The notes under the pieces: model-generated
What the model saw: only the letters and a program-made list of their open reading frames with translations
Told to the model about the DNA's origin: nothing
The model's database searches: none
From: Apoda limacodes
Lineage: Eukaryota > Arthropoda > Insecta > Lepidoptera > Limacodidae
Direction of reading: 5' to 3'
Length of the DNA: 64,000 nucleotides
NCBI GenBank assembly: GCA_946406115.1
Contig: OX291545.1
Coordinates: 2,852,001 to 2,916,000 of the forward strand
In this document: piece by piece, positions 1 through 12,527 of the stretch
Numbering within the stretch: position 1 is the first letter of the stretch
Layout: each line of letters opens with the position of its first letter
Made by a program: the position numbers and the translations under genes

Positions 1-603
1 CAGTGGCTGTGATGAATTAGGGTCCTGGTAAACAGTGAGGTACATTAGTTCTCAGTGTCACCAAAGTTACGCCCAAATTAAATGTGCACTTGTATTACCT
101 AAAGTACAGTGCCAAGTCAAGACCACTTTTGGTATTTTATTTAGTTTCGAAAAATTCTATCTTTAATAAGAAAACGGAATTAACAGAAAACATAAACTAA
201 CTCAGACGTCATAAATTAAATGATGAACTTAATAAAACGCACTCATCCATCAAAGTAGAGAAAGTTAGTAGTTAATTCCAAGCTACATTCAGGTAACATC
301 TACATTTTAAATGTGTGTTTATGTGTAATAATGTGTAGACATAAAAAGTGAGCACAAATAATACACACTTCCGCAAAAAAAGTGTTGCGTAAGATTGATG
401 GCATCCACTATAATATGGTAAACCAGTTGAAAGAGACCGTATCATATAAAGTTAAACAAGATTCAAAAATACTGGCAGGTACATATAATTAATGGAGAAT
501 TTACAATTTGGGTAACGAAATATTTACAAACTAAAACTTTAACCTGACAACGTTTAGTCGAAATAAAAAAAAAATATTAACTATGAAGACAAAAACGCCG
601 TTT
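1..603. other. Intergenic, no gene seen
   Basis: AT-rich sequence with stop codons in all frames and no recognisable repeat or splice-flanked exon. Confidence 0.5.
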
Positions 604-697
604 AACAATTTCTGTGCCATAAATCAGCTCTGGTTTGTCTTTACTTAGCGTCGCTGCGAAGCAGCCAATTGAGCTGATTTCTGGCACAGAAATTGTT
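604..697. repeat. Long hairpin, 27-bp stem
   Basis: The arms at 604-630 and 671-697 are reverse complements with one mismatch in 27 bases. The 40-nt loop itself holds GCTGC-GAA-GCAGC. The whole is 94 nt, the size of an insect pre-miRNA, but a miniature inverted-repeat transposon would look the same. No second copy was noticed in this window. Confidence 0.7.
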
Positions 698-1004
698 GAA
701 GGAATATAAAAAGACACAGTCTAGTTTTTATCCTGGAAAATTCACAAACAAATGTGTGGAAATGAAGCAGCGGACATATTTTGAGACATTTTACTCATAG
801 GACTCTTATCAAATACGCAAACGAGATAGTGAAGACCTTACATAGGTTGTACGTGCCTTCCACATCGGGGCCATGTAGGCTATCGGTGATATTAATTAAT
901 ATTAATCTTTTTTCTTTGTAAATAATTGTTTATTTGCATTAAAAAATCTATAAATAAGTCAACCTAAACTTATTACTAATCTTGAAGTGCCATGTTATAG
1001 GTAA

Positions 1005-1397
1005 CTAGCTTTTGCCCGCGGTTTCACCCGGTCTAAATTCGGTATATCCGTGTAGGACATCTTTTCGACAACGACAACTTTTCAATTTAATAAAAACCGA
1101 CTCACGCTTGACGTTTTCAAGTAACCCTTGTCCATCCCACGAACTCAACTATCTCCATGCCAAATTTGCCCGCGGTTATACCCGCTCTAAATACGGTTAT
1201 CTGTGAAAATTTCAACGGTAGCTCCTCAATTATAGAAAAAAACCCGACCAACACTTGACGTTTTCAATTATTATATGTCCTTTTTCGGGACTCAAACTAC
1301 CTCCATGCCAAATTTCATCTTAATCGGTACAGCCGTTGAAGGGTAAAGAGGTAACAGACAGACAGAGTTACTTTCGCATTTATAATATTAGTATGGA
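1005..1397 (-). mobile_element. Helitron-like non-autonomous element
   Basis: Read on the minus strand, the element begins TCCATACTAATATTATAAA and ends with GCAAAAGCTAG. It sits between an A and a T, so it has the TC...CTAG ends and A/T target of Helitrons. A GC-rich CCGCGGGC block just before CTAG fits the expected 3' hairpin region. No coding capacity. The same family recurs at 12291-12527 and 59825-60048. The Helitron assignment rests on the termini and on my knowledge of lepidopteran repeats. Confidence 0.6.
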
Positions 1398-1526
1398 TAT
1401 GGATATTATTATTATGGATAGAGGAAAATATTTATTAGTCACCAACTTTAGTGTGAGCCTTACGATTCTGTGTAAGCACCTTGTATGTTAGTACAATCGT
1501 TAATACAATCATATGCATATCAAGTA

Positions 1527-1605
1527 TGGTGACCGGTTACCATCAGGCGAACCGTGAGCTTGTTTGGCACCATGGCGGTATAAAAAAAAGTAAAATAAAA
1601 AAACA
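1527..1605 (+). repeat. Short LINE 3'-end fragment
   Basis: The text around 'accatcaggcgaaccg' followed by 'ggtataaaaaaaa' matches the 3' terminus of the LINE at 22637-26150 (there in reverse). It is a very short 5'-truncated copy. Confidence 0.5.
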
Positions 1606-3825
1606 CGTAAAATAAATAAATAAATTAATACACCTAAATATATAATATATATACAGGATATAGTCACTCTGAATCAAAATATTTTTGTCTTGGCACTTTC
1701 TGCTCTGCCATTTTGAACATTCCAATAGCGTCTTTGTGTTATGGTTTTCTACTTGTTTTTCTGAATTTTAACGACATATTAGTTAAAATAGGGTCTAGAA
1801 GATCAAAAAAAAAATCATTCTATAAAAATATCTGTCAATATACTGGTTCTCTATGTGTTTCTTGATAGTAATTTGCCGTAGTAACTGTGTAACCCATAAT
1901 ACATTTTACAAAGTTCTACAAAGACTACAAAGAATCTCGCAGTACCAATGCAGTATTTTTCAGACCTGAGAACTTATTTGCTTGACTTCTTTATTACTAC
2001 TGTCGAAATCTGTTGCAGGTCTACCAACTGTCTCTAAATATTTAGGAAAACCAATTGCTTCCGACAGCCATCGTTTTTTGATAGTAAAAACTTTGACCTA
2101 ACTCGACTGCGCTTATTCCATTTGCTTTTAAATTGAAACTTAAAAACAGTTCTAATTCTTGTATATGATTTTGACGACGGTTTGTTGTTCCGACCAAATA
2201 TAACTCAAGATCTTCATGTTTAATTATCAATGTTTTGTAGCTACTATTAAATATAATTTTGACAAAAGTTTGTTTAGGGCATATGACATTTTAAACACTT
2301 ATGTCTATAACTGATAAATAGTAAATAATGACAGATTCGATAAATAATTATAAAATATTAAATTAAACGCCGAAAACTACGACTTTCTACTCCAATGAAA
2401 ATGATTCAACACTTAAATAATTTTTTTTCAAATAAAAGAGCAAAACGTTTATCACTTTTGGAATCGTTATGTTGATTCTGAACTTAATACAACTAATAAC
2501 GTATGTGCTTAACTCATTGCTCTTATGACATTTTTTCTTCGAGATACCAAATAACAAGAAAAAATCACGACATGTTTCTAAATAGCAATATATCGACTCT
2601 GAGAATAATGTTTTTTAACATTTTTATATTAAATAATACATAGCACAGTATGAGTCCCAACTATAAGCAAACATTGTAAAAATCACTGCTTTAATTAACT
2701 AAATACACCACATCAAACTTCGACTGCAATTATCTAAAATAATTGTCACTATACAGAATTCACTAGTTCTAGCTATCACAACAAAGCAATGTGAGTCACA
2801 GGTAACGCGGTCTGGATATTTCGTATTTAGGAACATCTTCAACGCTTCACGCTCAACGTTTATGACCAACTACGCCCATTTTTTACAAGTGACCTTTTTA
2901 TCACCAATATTGGCCCCAATGTGCGACTCGACTCTGTACTCCCCAGTGGGTAGGTACGTTTTATTTGATTAGCAAGGAGCAGATCGTATTATTAATTGAT
3001 AGTCATTGTAAGTACAATCGTGTGTTACGGCCCTGCTTTTTTTTTCACTAATACAAATACACACAAATATATAACAGTTTCAAAACACCGATGCGGACAA
3101 CATAGCAAGGATTTTTTGCCTAATACATAGCACAATCGGTATCATATTTTTTATAATATCAACTGGTCCCAAAAATGTCTCAAACTGCTGCAAATTTTGC
3201 AACTGAGCATTTGAAACTCCGAGTATGTACAACTAATTACTTATTGCTACATAAATAAAGTAGGTCGATATAGTGTGTGTAAGACCTTGGCATCACAGGT
3301 GAACATCATATAGGTGAGATATGAGACAATAATTCAAATATCATTAAACCGCATCAGACTGAATAATAAAGATCTGGAGCCTATTCCATGACGCTTTTTG
3401 CAAACTCTTCACACCGTAAATCCCTTTCTTCTGTAAGTTTTTTGTTCCAACCATCAGAAAACTCCAATACGAGTCCAAAAGTTGTGAACTCTTCACTTTA
3501 CATTTTGCGTACTTATTATGAAAAATGGATGGTGTAGATTTGCAGACCTGCATCTTGGAATAAATAGGCCTAGTACCTTACACTGGCAATAAAGCTTTCT
3601 TTCAATAAATTTCGAATGCCCTGACTGTAGTCACTAGTGGAGGTTACTATACTTTACACTATATTATATTAATTTTGAATAAGAGAGTATAGAAGGTACT
3701 ACTTATAATTATTCTGTGCTGTGCTAGTTCGCACTTATCTGGGCGAGAAGGCATCATGAATTATAGGGAATTGAGTTTTTTCTTACTTTTTATATTTTTC
3801 ACTAGTTCTATAGTATAGTAACTGA
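1606..3825. other. Intergenic, no intact gene
   Basis: AT-rich. A weak coding-like stretch on the minus strand (about 1900-2230) has frame breaks and no recognisable domain. It may be an old transposase scrap. Nothing else is supported. Confidence 0.4.
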
Positions 3826-4180
3826 ACCGAGTTAAAAGGGCCAAGCTAGTGTCCGGGTTCACCCGCCCAGAGGTGGCAGCAGTACTTCATGTGTTTGAAG
3901 TAACCTTTGTCCCGAGATGAAGTAGTGTTATTTAACTCTGTTCTGAGTACAAAAAGTTTTTTAGAAGCCAGCTTCACCTTGTCTTCCAAATAACCTTGAA
4001 ACTGAGCATCGCTGGAAATGTCAACACCAAGGATCCCAATCTTCTTGGAGATGGTAACAGATGTGTTCTGGAATTGTTGGATCTCCAATAATGGGTGATC
4101 ACGCAGACTTGAGTCTTCGTTGGGTTGAATCGGACTAAGTTTTTCTGTCCCCAGTCAGAGACAGACTACCTTGTGCAGAG
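3826..4180 (-). pseudogene. LINE ORF2 fragment (decayed)
   Basis: The minus-strand translation includes KIGILGVDISSDAQF, VKLASKKLFVLR and KYCCHLWAGEPG. These correspond piece by piece to the post-reverse-transcriptase region of the LINE at 22637-26150. Stops and frameshifts are present, and both ends are truncated. Confidence 0.75.
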
Positions 4181-6324
4181 ACTAATATGTCTGTCTAGGA
4201 CATGCTAGGAGAATGCAACTTCTGATGAGTTTTTTATCATGAGATCTTGCTTGCATAAAAAGAGATGGTTCATATATCTTTTAGGAAGAAGCTGGTATGC
4301 CATAGAAAACTATTACTAATATTAAAGGTGAATCTTGATATTGAAGATTTAGAAATTTTTTACTTACTTCTAATGTTTACTTTGGATATTACTATTGTAA
4401 TAAATTAAATTAAATTAATGTATCTCTGTTCAATTTATACGAAAAGGAATTGTATATGATAGTAGGTGTTGTAACAGTTGATTAAATGACTAAATGATAA
4501 TTTACATTGTTTTATTCAAATGTATTTAGTTCATGATTATTACAAACAACAGCTGAGATGTGATTCGATCTAAAAGAAATTATTTGATTGGATAGTTACA
4601 TCAACTACTGGTCTACAGGAGCTCATCTCGCAGTTTTTTTGATAAAAAGTTAAATAACAAATTTGCTAATTAAACATTTGTGATAGTCGTTAGAGAGTGG
4701 CTGTGACAGATATGATAGATAAGCTGTCACAAATGTTACGTTTAGACGTCCAACATTATGTAACATAAATGACAGTGTCAAGACCACTACTACCGGATCC
4801 GTACAAACAGTAAATTGATAATATTAAGCGAGCTATTTAAAGTATTCGAGTTAAACTTAAAATAGAACATGTCTGTATGTATTTATGTTTTAATAGCTAC
4901 CTACTTCCTCAAACATTGGTCGATCAAATGCAAAAATATTCTTTCAAATCCGACAGGTACCTAATTCCAGATATAAGCGAGCTCAAATGAATAAAGAAAT
5001 TCTTTAGCTTAATTACATTAGTATAGATTTATGGTGGTCTATTTTTTACTCACTGAAATAATTAAATTAGATTGTAATATACCTAACATACCATACATAT
5101 AAGTAAATTAAAAGTCATCCATCAAAGTAAAGAAAGTTATGACACATTATACGTAACTGCTACATAATATATGAATGTATGTAATTTAAAAATCATTTTA
5201 CCAACGTAACGCAAAAACATGTGAGTAGCTTTAGATTTTATCTCCAACGTCCGCTTTTTATAAATCGTGAACACAGTAGTAATCGTTATTATATATATTA
5301 AGTTATTAAGACAAAATTAAAACAGTCAAACGTGTAATATTTTTTACGATCAAATATTAAATATGTCTCATTTATCCAACCTCAGTGAGTGAAGGAAATA
5401 AAATTGTTAGATATTTTGCGTTAGTTCGAAATTTAAGAAGGCATGATTTTTAAACGCTTAATAAATAACTGCCTTTTCTCTATTTTAAATAAATAAATAT
5501 AACTATTAAACAGTAAGCATAATGATCTTTATGTGAAAGAAAATAAAACCTAGAAAACAGCTCAACAGGTCTAACTTAAATCCACTTCGATAATTGAATT
5601 TCTGGCAAAAGCAAAGTAGGTCCGTTTAATTGTGTGTTAAGACTTAACCTCGGCTAACTGTGGCACGAGACTTGTCACATCTTTAGCCAAAACGAAGCAT
5701 GAACAAATATTACCTTTTGTTATGAATCGAATTGAATGTGCAAAAACTTCAGTATTAAAATTTAATAAATTGAGTTCAAGGCTGCTGAAAGCAACCAATC
5801 CGGTATCACAAAGCAGTTGCACAAACGGCCAATCGGACCCACACGACACCTCTGACACTGAGAGAAGTCACGACATTCGACACTAGTATGACATACGTAG
5901 TCATTTGTCTTAAAATAACTAATATGTGTGACCTGATAATTGCACAAATGCAACCTCATCATTCCACCAAGACAGTCAAACTAAAACTTCAGCGATCTGC
6001 AAGGTTCTTTCAGTAAATCATTTATGAGTTAACCTTAAAACGTGAACAAAGTATTCACTCTCCTTAGACTTGTTCTATGACCACGAATCAGTTAAAATAT
6101 CGTGGAAAATTGAAGCGGGCGGAGCGTCCGGTAAGAAGTAGTTTTAATGTGAAGGACCTACCAACTACGCAGAGCTAACTGGCAATCTCCACAAGTTTTA
6201 AAAAGTGAAACATTATTGATTAAAAGCCCTGCACAGTGGCGAAAAATAGACGGACAAACACACGGATCGAATTAATTTAGAACAAGAACCATACTTTTTT
6301 TTTACAAACCAGTTTTCATCAGAT
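4181..6324. other. Intergenic, no gene seen
   Basis: AT-rich with short ORFs only. Minus-strand ORFs around 5637-5962 overlap in different frames and have no domain that I recognise, so they are not called. Confidence 0.4.
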
Positions 6325-6420
6325 CCTAATTGTCGTGTAAGACCAGAATACTTGTCAAGACAAATCAAACAAGCACAAGCTCGAAGGTCCAACCACCTTC
6401 CGGCTTCAGCATCAGACCTG
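6325..6420 (+). repeat. Left part of an interspersed repeat split by a foldback element
   Basis: It contains 'aagaccagaatacttgtc', 'gacaaatcaaacaagc' and 'accttccggctt', the same unit that forms the tandem array at 17030-17460. It breaks off at 6420, where the foldback element begins. The matching right part resumes at 9768. Confidence 0.6.
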
Positions 6421-9400
6421 GGGCCTGATTCTCGTGCTGGTAGAGATAATCACGAATTCTAAATATATTTAATTGATTAACTCATGGCTTGTTAATCGCG
6501 ATAACTGTTTTAGTCAATAAATCGACTAGTTTGAACTAGGTAAGTCAAAAAACATGGCTGATATAGTTTGCAAATAGTTTTTTGGATTCTTATTTTGGGG
6601 GGAGGAGAGAAAGAGGGTTAGTAATATATATCAAAATAGGAAGTTATAGGGAAACACCCCTTTTTTCTTATGCCTTTTGGGTCACAGAAACCCCTCTTGC
6701 GCCTCCTTTTTTGAAAAGGGGTTTTTCCAAAGATTACTTATACGTCTAGATACCGTGTTCAGGCACACAAAACGAGCCAATACGAGTACCTGATTTTTCA
6801 TGTACTTGCCGTCAACACTACATCATACGTAATCCGTGCGTCGACGCGAACTGTGCTCCCGCGAAAAGTTATAAAAATGGCAGTTAGTGCAATAAAATTG
6901 TGTAGAAACTATTGGCAAAAAAACACATGATGAAAAAAAAATTACTTTTCACATGTTAGTACACTTATCTGCTTGTTATATTTGAACTACGAACGAATTT
7001 TTCAAAATTATTATTTGCCAGAGTAGCAACAAATATTTTTCTATCTGTGTTGCCAAGTCAGAAGTCTGTACCTTAAATTCCCAAGTTCAGTAAGATGAAA
7101 ATTAAAACGAAAATATATTATTTTTACCTAACGTCACATACACGTACATTTCTGTAATGATGACCCCTGTGACACATTGTATTAATAGAACGTAATCACT
7201 TATGCAATTTTTTTAAATTTTACTTTAACACAAACATAACAGTTGGATGTAAATCACAATGGAAAAAGTAGTATGTCTAATGTATTTAATGGACTACGAA
7301 ACTAAATTCATTTATCACCTTATCTTAAAACACATTAGTAGCTAAATAAAAATTATTTGTCTTACCTCTCAACGAAAGGTAACGTCACACCTTGAACTCA
7401 TAGTTAAAAAAAATTAAAATTTAATTACATACTACTATTACTACTACATTATCAAGACGGCATATGACCAGTAATGACCAAGCGCAATTGGGTGTGTAAA
7501 ATAATAAGACTGTCTCATTGTAACGTCACGTCACGCATCCGCCTCGTGGCGCCAGCGTCCTACCTATCTAGTCGGCCGGCGCGGCAGATCAAAAGTGCGC
7601 AAACAGCAGGCTACACGGGTGCATTAAGGGCGCGTTCGTTCTGGGATTAAGGGTTCCCACGAATGATATTTTTCACACTTTTGATAACGCCAGTTTTGCC
7701 ACCGACACCTACCGTTCGTGTAGCTTTGAAACGTTACTAACAAAATTATTGTTAACAAAACTTGCAAAACGAACGGTTGACGTACACACACTACGATAAA
7801 ACACACACACACTACCATAAACAATGAATATGTATAGGCAGTTTGACAGATTAAAACAAAAACCCCACCTCCAGACATGGGTCTAAAGTTTCATTTTTCG
7901 GTGGCAAAAGTGACAAAAATATCGACAACGAACGCATGACAGTTTGTCACAGGTGATTCTAAAATTTTGATATTTTTGATACCAATGCTAATCGAACGGG
8001 GCGCGTTCGTTTTGGGATGCAGAAATATTATTTTTATTACTTTTGTCACTTGTCATCCGTTCGTAAATAATTAATCCGGGATAAAATTACTCTACGTTTA
8101 TCCCAAAATATTTAAAATATAAAAGTCCACCTGTGCGAAGCCGGGACGGGCCGCTAGTACCGAATAAAGGTAAAATTTCTCCAATTTGGGACAATCACTT
8201 TAGGGTTGGTAACACCGAAATTACGCACACAGATGTAAAAATGATAGTCGTATTAGCTGATTTACACACACATGGCTACGAAAATGGCTCGCAGTGCTCC
8301 GTTTGATGTTGTTTGGGACACGGTATCTAGATGTATAAGTAATCTTTGGGTATTTCCCTATAACTTTCCATTTTGATGCTCGATATAGTCCATCGATACT
8401 AGAAATGTTTTTATTTAACATTTTTTTGTGACTGTATTTTTTTTAAAAAAAAAAGAGTGGATTCGATACTCCCTCCCACTCCCACCCAAATCAAAACTAT
8501 TTAGCCGTCAACCAATATTACTAATTCTGACTCTTTTTTATACCACTTTCCGTGTGCCATCCCATCTCTACTGCCACCGACCATTCGATGCATGTCGAGC
8601 GCTAGCGTGCGACATATGGCCATAAAGAGATTTTAAGAATACGAAAAACTATTTGCAAATGATATCCCCCATGTTTTTTCAACATATCTAGTTCAAACTA
8701 GTCGATCTATCAACTAAAACAGTTACCGCGATAAACAAGCCATAATTAAATCAAATAAACATATCTCGAATTCGCGATATGTTTAATTGATTTACTCATG
8801 GCTTGTTATTCGCGGTAACTCGATAGATTGATTACTTTGAACTAGATATGTCGAAAAAACATGGCGGATATCGCTTGCAAATAGTTTTTGGTATTCTGAG
8901 AATCTCTCTTTACAAAAATGTCGTACGCTAGCTGTCGACATGCATCGAGTGGTCGGTAGCAGTATAGATGGGATATTGCACGGAAAGTGGTATGAAAAGT
9001 AGTCATAATTAGTGATATTAGCTGACGGATAGTTTAAATTATTTTTAAGTGCTTTCAATACACCTTTTTCTTTAAAAAATACAATCACAAAAAATGTTCG
9101 GTACAAACATTGCTGGTGGCGATGGAGTTTATCGATCCTCCAAATAAGAAGTTATAGAGATGTTTTTTCAAAAAAGGGTCGATATGATATGATATGATTC
9201 TCCATTTTGATGCCTTTTAGGTTACAAAAACCCCTGTTGCGACCCCTCTTTTTTTCCAAAAAAGGGGTCCACATGTTTCTCCATATTATTGACTATTATG
9301 ACTCCCCTAAAAAAAGAGGGGCCGCCGAAATCCCTCTTGCAACCCCTCTTTTTTCAAAAAGGGGTCCATTAGATTCCATATTCGAATGACTTTTATGACT

Positions 9401-9767
9401 CTCCTAAAATAAGAGGAGTCAAAAAAAACCTTTTCAAAGAAAAAAGGGGGATTGAAGCACTCACTTCCCTCCACCCAAATCATAACTATATTAGCGTCAA
9501 CTAATATCACTAAATATGACGTGCAACATTCCATCTCTACTGCTACCGATCACTCGATGTATGTCGACTGTTAGCGTACGACACATGCATAAAGAGAGGT
9601 TCTAAGAATACGAAAAATGCAAACGATATCCGCCATACTTTTTCAACATATATAGTTCAAACTAGTCCATCTATCGACTAAAACAGTTACCGGGATTAAC
9701 AAGCCATAAGTAAATCAAATAAACATATCTCAAATTCGAGATTATCTCTATCACCACGAGAATCAGG
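6421..9767. mobile_element. Composite foldback (long-TIR) element
   Basis: The ends are inverted copies: GGCCTGATTCTCGTG at 6422 and CACGAGAATCAGGCTC at about 9755-9770. Arm order is: forward arm 6421 to about 6770; a non-repeated core; reverse arm about 8308-8769; forward arm about 8770-9170; reverse arm about 9190-9767. All arms share the block with 'catggcttgtta', 'gtttgaactag' and 'aacatggc.gatat'. The two central arms meet near 8770 without the outermost 35 bp, forming a palindrome of about 850 bp. No transposase ORF is visible, so it is non-autonomous. The superfamily is not assigned. Confidence 0.75.
6790..8307. other. Unique core of the foldback element
   Basis: This segment lies between the first forward and reverse arms. 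It includes a GC-rich CpG-containing stretch (about 7520-7625, with CGTCACGTCACG) and two direct copies of GCGCGTTCGTT(C/T)TGGGAT at about 7629 and 8001. No ORF with recognisable domains was found. It may be captured host sequence (for example a promoter region) or a nested MITE. Confidence 0.4.
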
Positions 9768-9910
9768 CTCCAGCTCTATAACATATAATTTTCATCTGAT
9801 TTACCTTCGTGTGTGTGCAAAATTTCAATTCAATCGAACACCGGGGTGTGGGTCAAATTTGACTTACAAGATTTGATTACTGACACGGGACAGGTGAAAC
9901 TAAATAAAAG
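9768..9910 (+). repeat. Right part of the split interspersed repeat
   Basis: 'agctctataaca' continues the unit broken at 6420. The stretch ends in 'ggtgaaactaaataaaagc', which resembles the 3' end of a lepidopteran short interspersed repeat. The matching copy at 17385-17460 has 'atcatcagatcagctcta' uninterrupted, which supports insertion of the foldback element between these halves. Confidence 0.55.
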
Positions 9911-10023
9911 CTTGTAAAAATAGATACTAAAATAATATAAACGATTTTGTGGTAAAAACCATTAGCCACTGCCGTCCCTATTTCAATCGTCTATGTATAT
10001 ATTTTGCTGAACCCGCCCTTGGT

Positions 10024-10624
10024 CTACTTGCAGCGTTCATTCAATAACTCATCTATCTCTTTGTTCCGCACATTGACATCCACGCGTGACCATTCACTTT
10101 GTCCAAGTTGAATCAAGTTGCCACATACACATGTTGTCAGCATCATACATACATCAGAAAAGGACATACAAGGACCCGTAGTAAGTTCTATCTGTTCTCT
10201 TAGTAAGTGAATGCATGCGTTAAGCAAGGGTCAGCCGCTGATCAGTCAAATTGTTGACAATTCGATTGTCATGGAGTCGTGAATAGGTAGATTAATTTGC
10301 TCCAATGTTGGTTGCACAAGCGACTTTAGGCCCATGTTACAGTTGTTTGTTTGTTTTGTAGTCAAAGGTGTCGAGCTCAATGAAGGCTCTTTGTAATTTG
10401 CATTTAATATTATCAAAGTGTGAAATTTTAGGCGCTGCTGGATCCGGAATGTTTTTGCGACGGATTGTACAATGAGGTGGCGCTGGCGTTGCGAGAGAGG
10501 CGCCGCTGTGTAGGACCAAGGCAACTGCGTTTCTAGACATTGGGGTAACGTTGACCTCTTCGGTTTCTATGTTAATTTGAATAAATCTAAGACTCTTCAC
10601 ACTTGTTAAGATTTCAGATGTCAA
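10024..10624 (-). pseudogene. Decayed coding region, unknown
   Basis: Three minus-strand open segments (10624-10337, 10524-10246, 10227-10024) follow one another in shifting frames with protein-like composition, for example PPHCTIRRKNIPDPAAPK and LTTGPCMSFSDVCMMLTT. The last ends ELLNERCK-stop. None has an ATG at its edge. The pattern fits a gene or transposon ORF broken by frameshifts. I do not recognise the family. Confidence 0.3.
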
Positions 10625-12290
10625 GACCTTTTAGTTTAATTTGTACCACTGCGAAAATAAATATAGGAATATTCGTGCATGCTAGAAGAAAAAGGTACAA
10701 TAAACAAATACATATAATGGACAGTTTCGAGAAATAAAATAAAGTAATTTCAAAAAATAAACTTCAGTCAACTAGTCTGAAAATAATACCAAGGTACCTT
10801 AACTGTACCTACTGTTTCTAGAAAACAAGATTTCTGTATCCCCTGAGACTTTTAATTTTACAGGTTATTAAATTTTAAGTTAACATTCTGCTTCGAATGT
10901 GAAAATCGATTCGTGGCAAAGGCAGCAAGCAACCGTGAATTGTAATCATGTTGCCTATATTGCTACTATTGCTATAACCACACTTATCGTAGTAAAACCC
11001 TTTCGAAGTAAGCTAGGAAGCAGATTGAAGTGTTCAACAACGTAACTTTCAGTTTTCTTTAGTGTAATTTGGTACTTAGTTATTATTGGGTTTCCTATTG
11101 TTCGGAATGATTTTTTTGTATTCGAACGAATCCGAAAAGTTAGATACCTGGTAGTTAGACGTTCGTAACATTGAAGTTACAAAGCTACTTAATTTATACA
11201 GGAAGTAACAAATGTCCCTTTAATTGATCTAAAAACCTAAAAACTAATAGCGATAATAGGGCTTTTAAATACTTGTTTTGGAATCGGTGCATATACATTT
11301 TAGATATCCGCAATAATTCTTATTCTATGGAACCCTAACTCAATGTGTGAACGACACGTACTTGGCCGGTTTTTTAAATACTTAAGACCATAAACATAAT
11401 TTCGTAAATAAACAATATACCATCACCAGTTAGAGAGAAAATTGTCTGATGACATAACAGGAAGAGTAAGTAATTTTATTTTTGCTCAGTTGGTAGTAGT
11501 TATGTACGTAGTTTAGTTAGTCGTCAACTCAAATGATGTAGCGACGTTTCTAGAGTAATGTACCTACCTACCTATACAAGTGCAGGACGCTAAACTCCGT
11601 TATCAAACTCTTTGTTCGTATTAAAACAACCAACTCACACTTCGCGTTTTTTAAGTAGCCTATAACCGTCTCCAGAATACCGTCTATTTTTATATCAAAA
11701 TTCATGATAATCGAGTCAACTGTTTAGGCTTGAAAGTGTAACAAACAAACAAGCAAGCAAACTCAGTTTCGCATTTATAATATTAGTTAGGATTAGAGGC
11801 AATTACAGACGCACCTACTTATATGAGAGCCGTCTGTTTTAGGAAACAATCGTTATTCGTTATTTATCTTTGATTACTAATGACGTCATGTTGAATTCCT
11901 AGGATCTGTTCGGATGTTAAAACCTATGTTGGTGTTACGATACTAAGTCGTTCGAAAAATTTATGTCATATATCACCATAAATACTGTCTGACGTCAAAG
12001 AGACGTGTTCTTAAATAAAGTGACAGGTCTTACTCGCAGGTACCGTTCGGATATTGTTAGGTTGTATATAGCCGCATCATAGTGTTGAAAAAATAAAGTT
12101 ACCGACGCAGTGAATACCAACCTGATACATAATACGTTACAAGTGGGAATGTACACACACATATGTATAAACAACTTATCGTTGCTTTGCTCGAACAGAA
12201 CTTTAAACGTTGTCGTCTTCTCTTACCCCATTAGGTACCATAAAACTTATTAGTAAAAAATTATACTTCTACGTGTTTTTTACTAAACAA
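10625..12290. other. Intergenic with repeat fragments
   Basis: It holds a partial reverse-orientation Helitron-like fragment (about 11600-11790, ending 'tcgcatttataatattag') and a scrap of the 'acttggccggtttt' repeat near 11360. No gene was seen. Confidence 0.45.
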
Positions 12291-12527
12291 TCCATACTAA
12301 TCCAATACTAATATTATAAATACGAAAGTAACTCTGTCTGTTTGTAACCTCATCACGTTGAGACCGCTACGCTGTACCGATTAAGATGAAATTAAATTGC
12401 CTTGGACATAGTTTGAGTCCCGTCAAGTGTGAGTAGTTGTTTTTTTCTACAATTGAGGACTTGCCGTTATAATCCTACACCATTTACAACCAAATTTAGG
12501 GCGGGCGAAGCCGTGGGCGAAAGCTAG
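12291..12527 (+). mobile_element. Helitron-like non-autonomous element
   Basis: Starts TCCATACTAA after an A. A small internal duplication offers a second start at 12301. It ends GGGCGAAAGCTAG before a T, and GCGGGCGAAGCCGTGGGC precedes the CTAG and can form a short hairpin. Same family as 1005-1397, in the opposite orientation. Confidence 0.6.

Noticed and set aside
1012..1206. 64-codon plus ORF
   Set aside because: Lies inside a Helitron-like element and is non-coding in the other copies.
5637..5962. Two overlapping minus ORFs
   Set aside because: Different frames over the same bases, no domain and no splice logic linking them.
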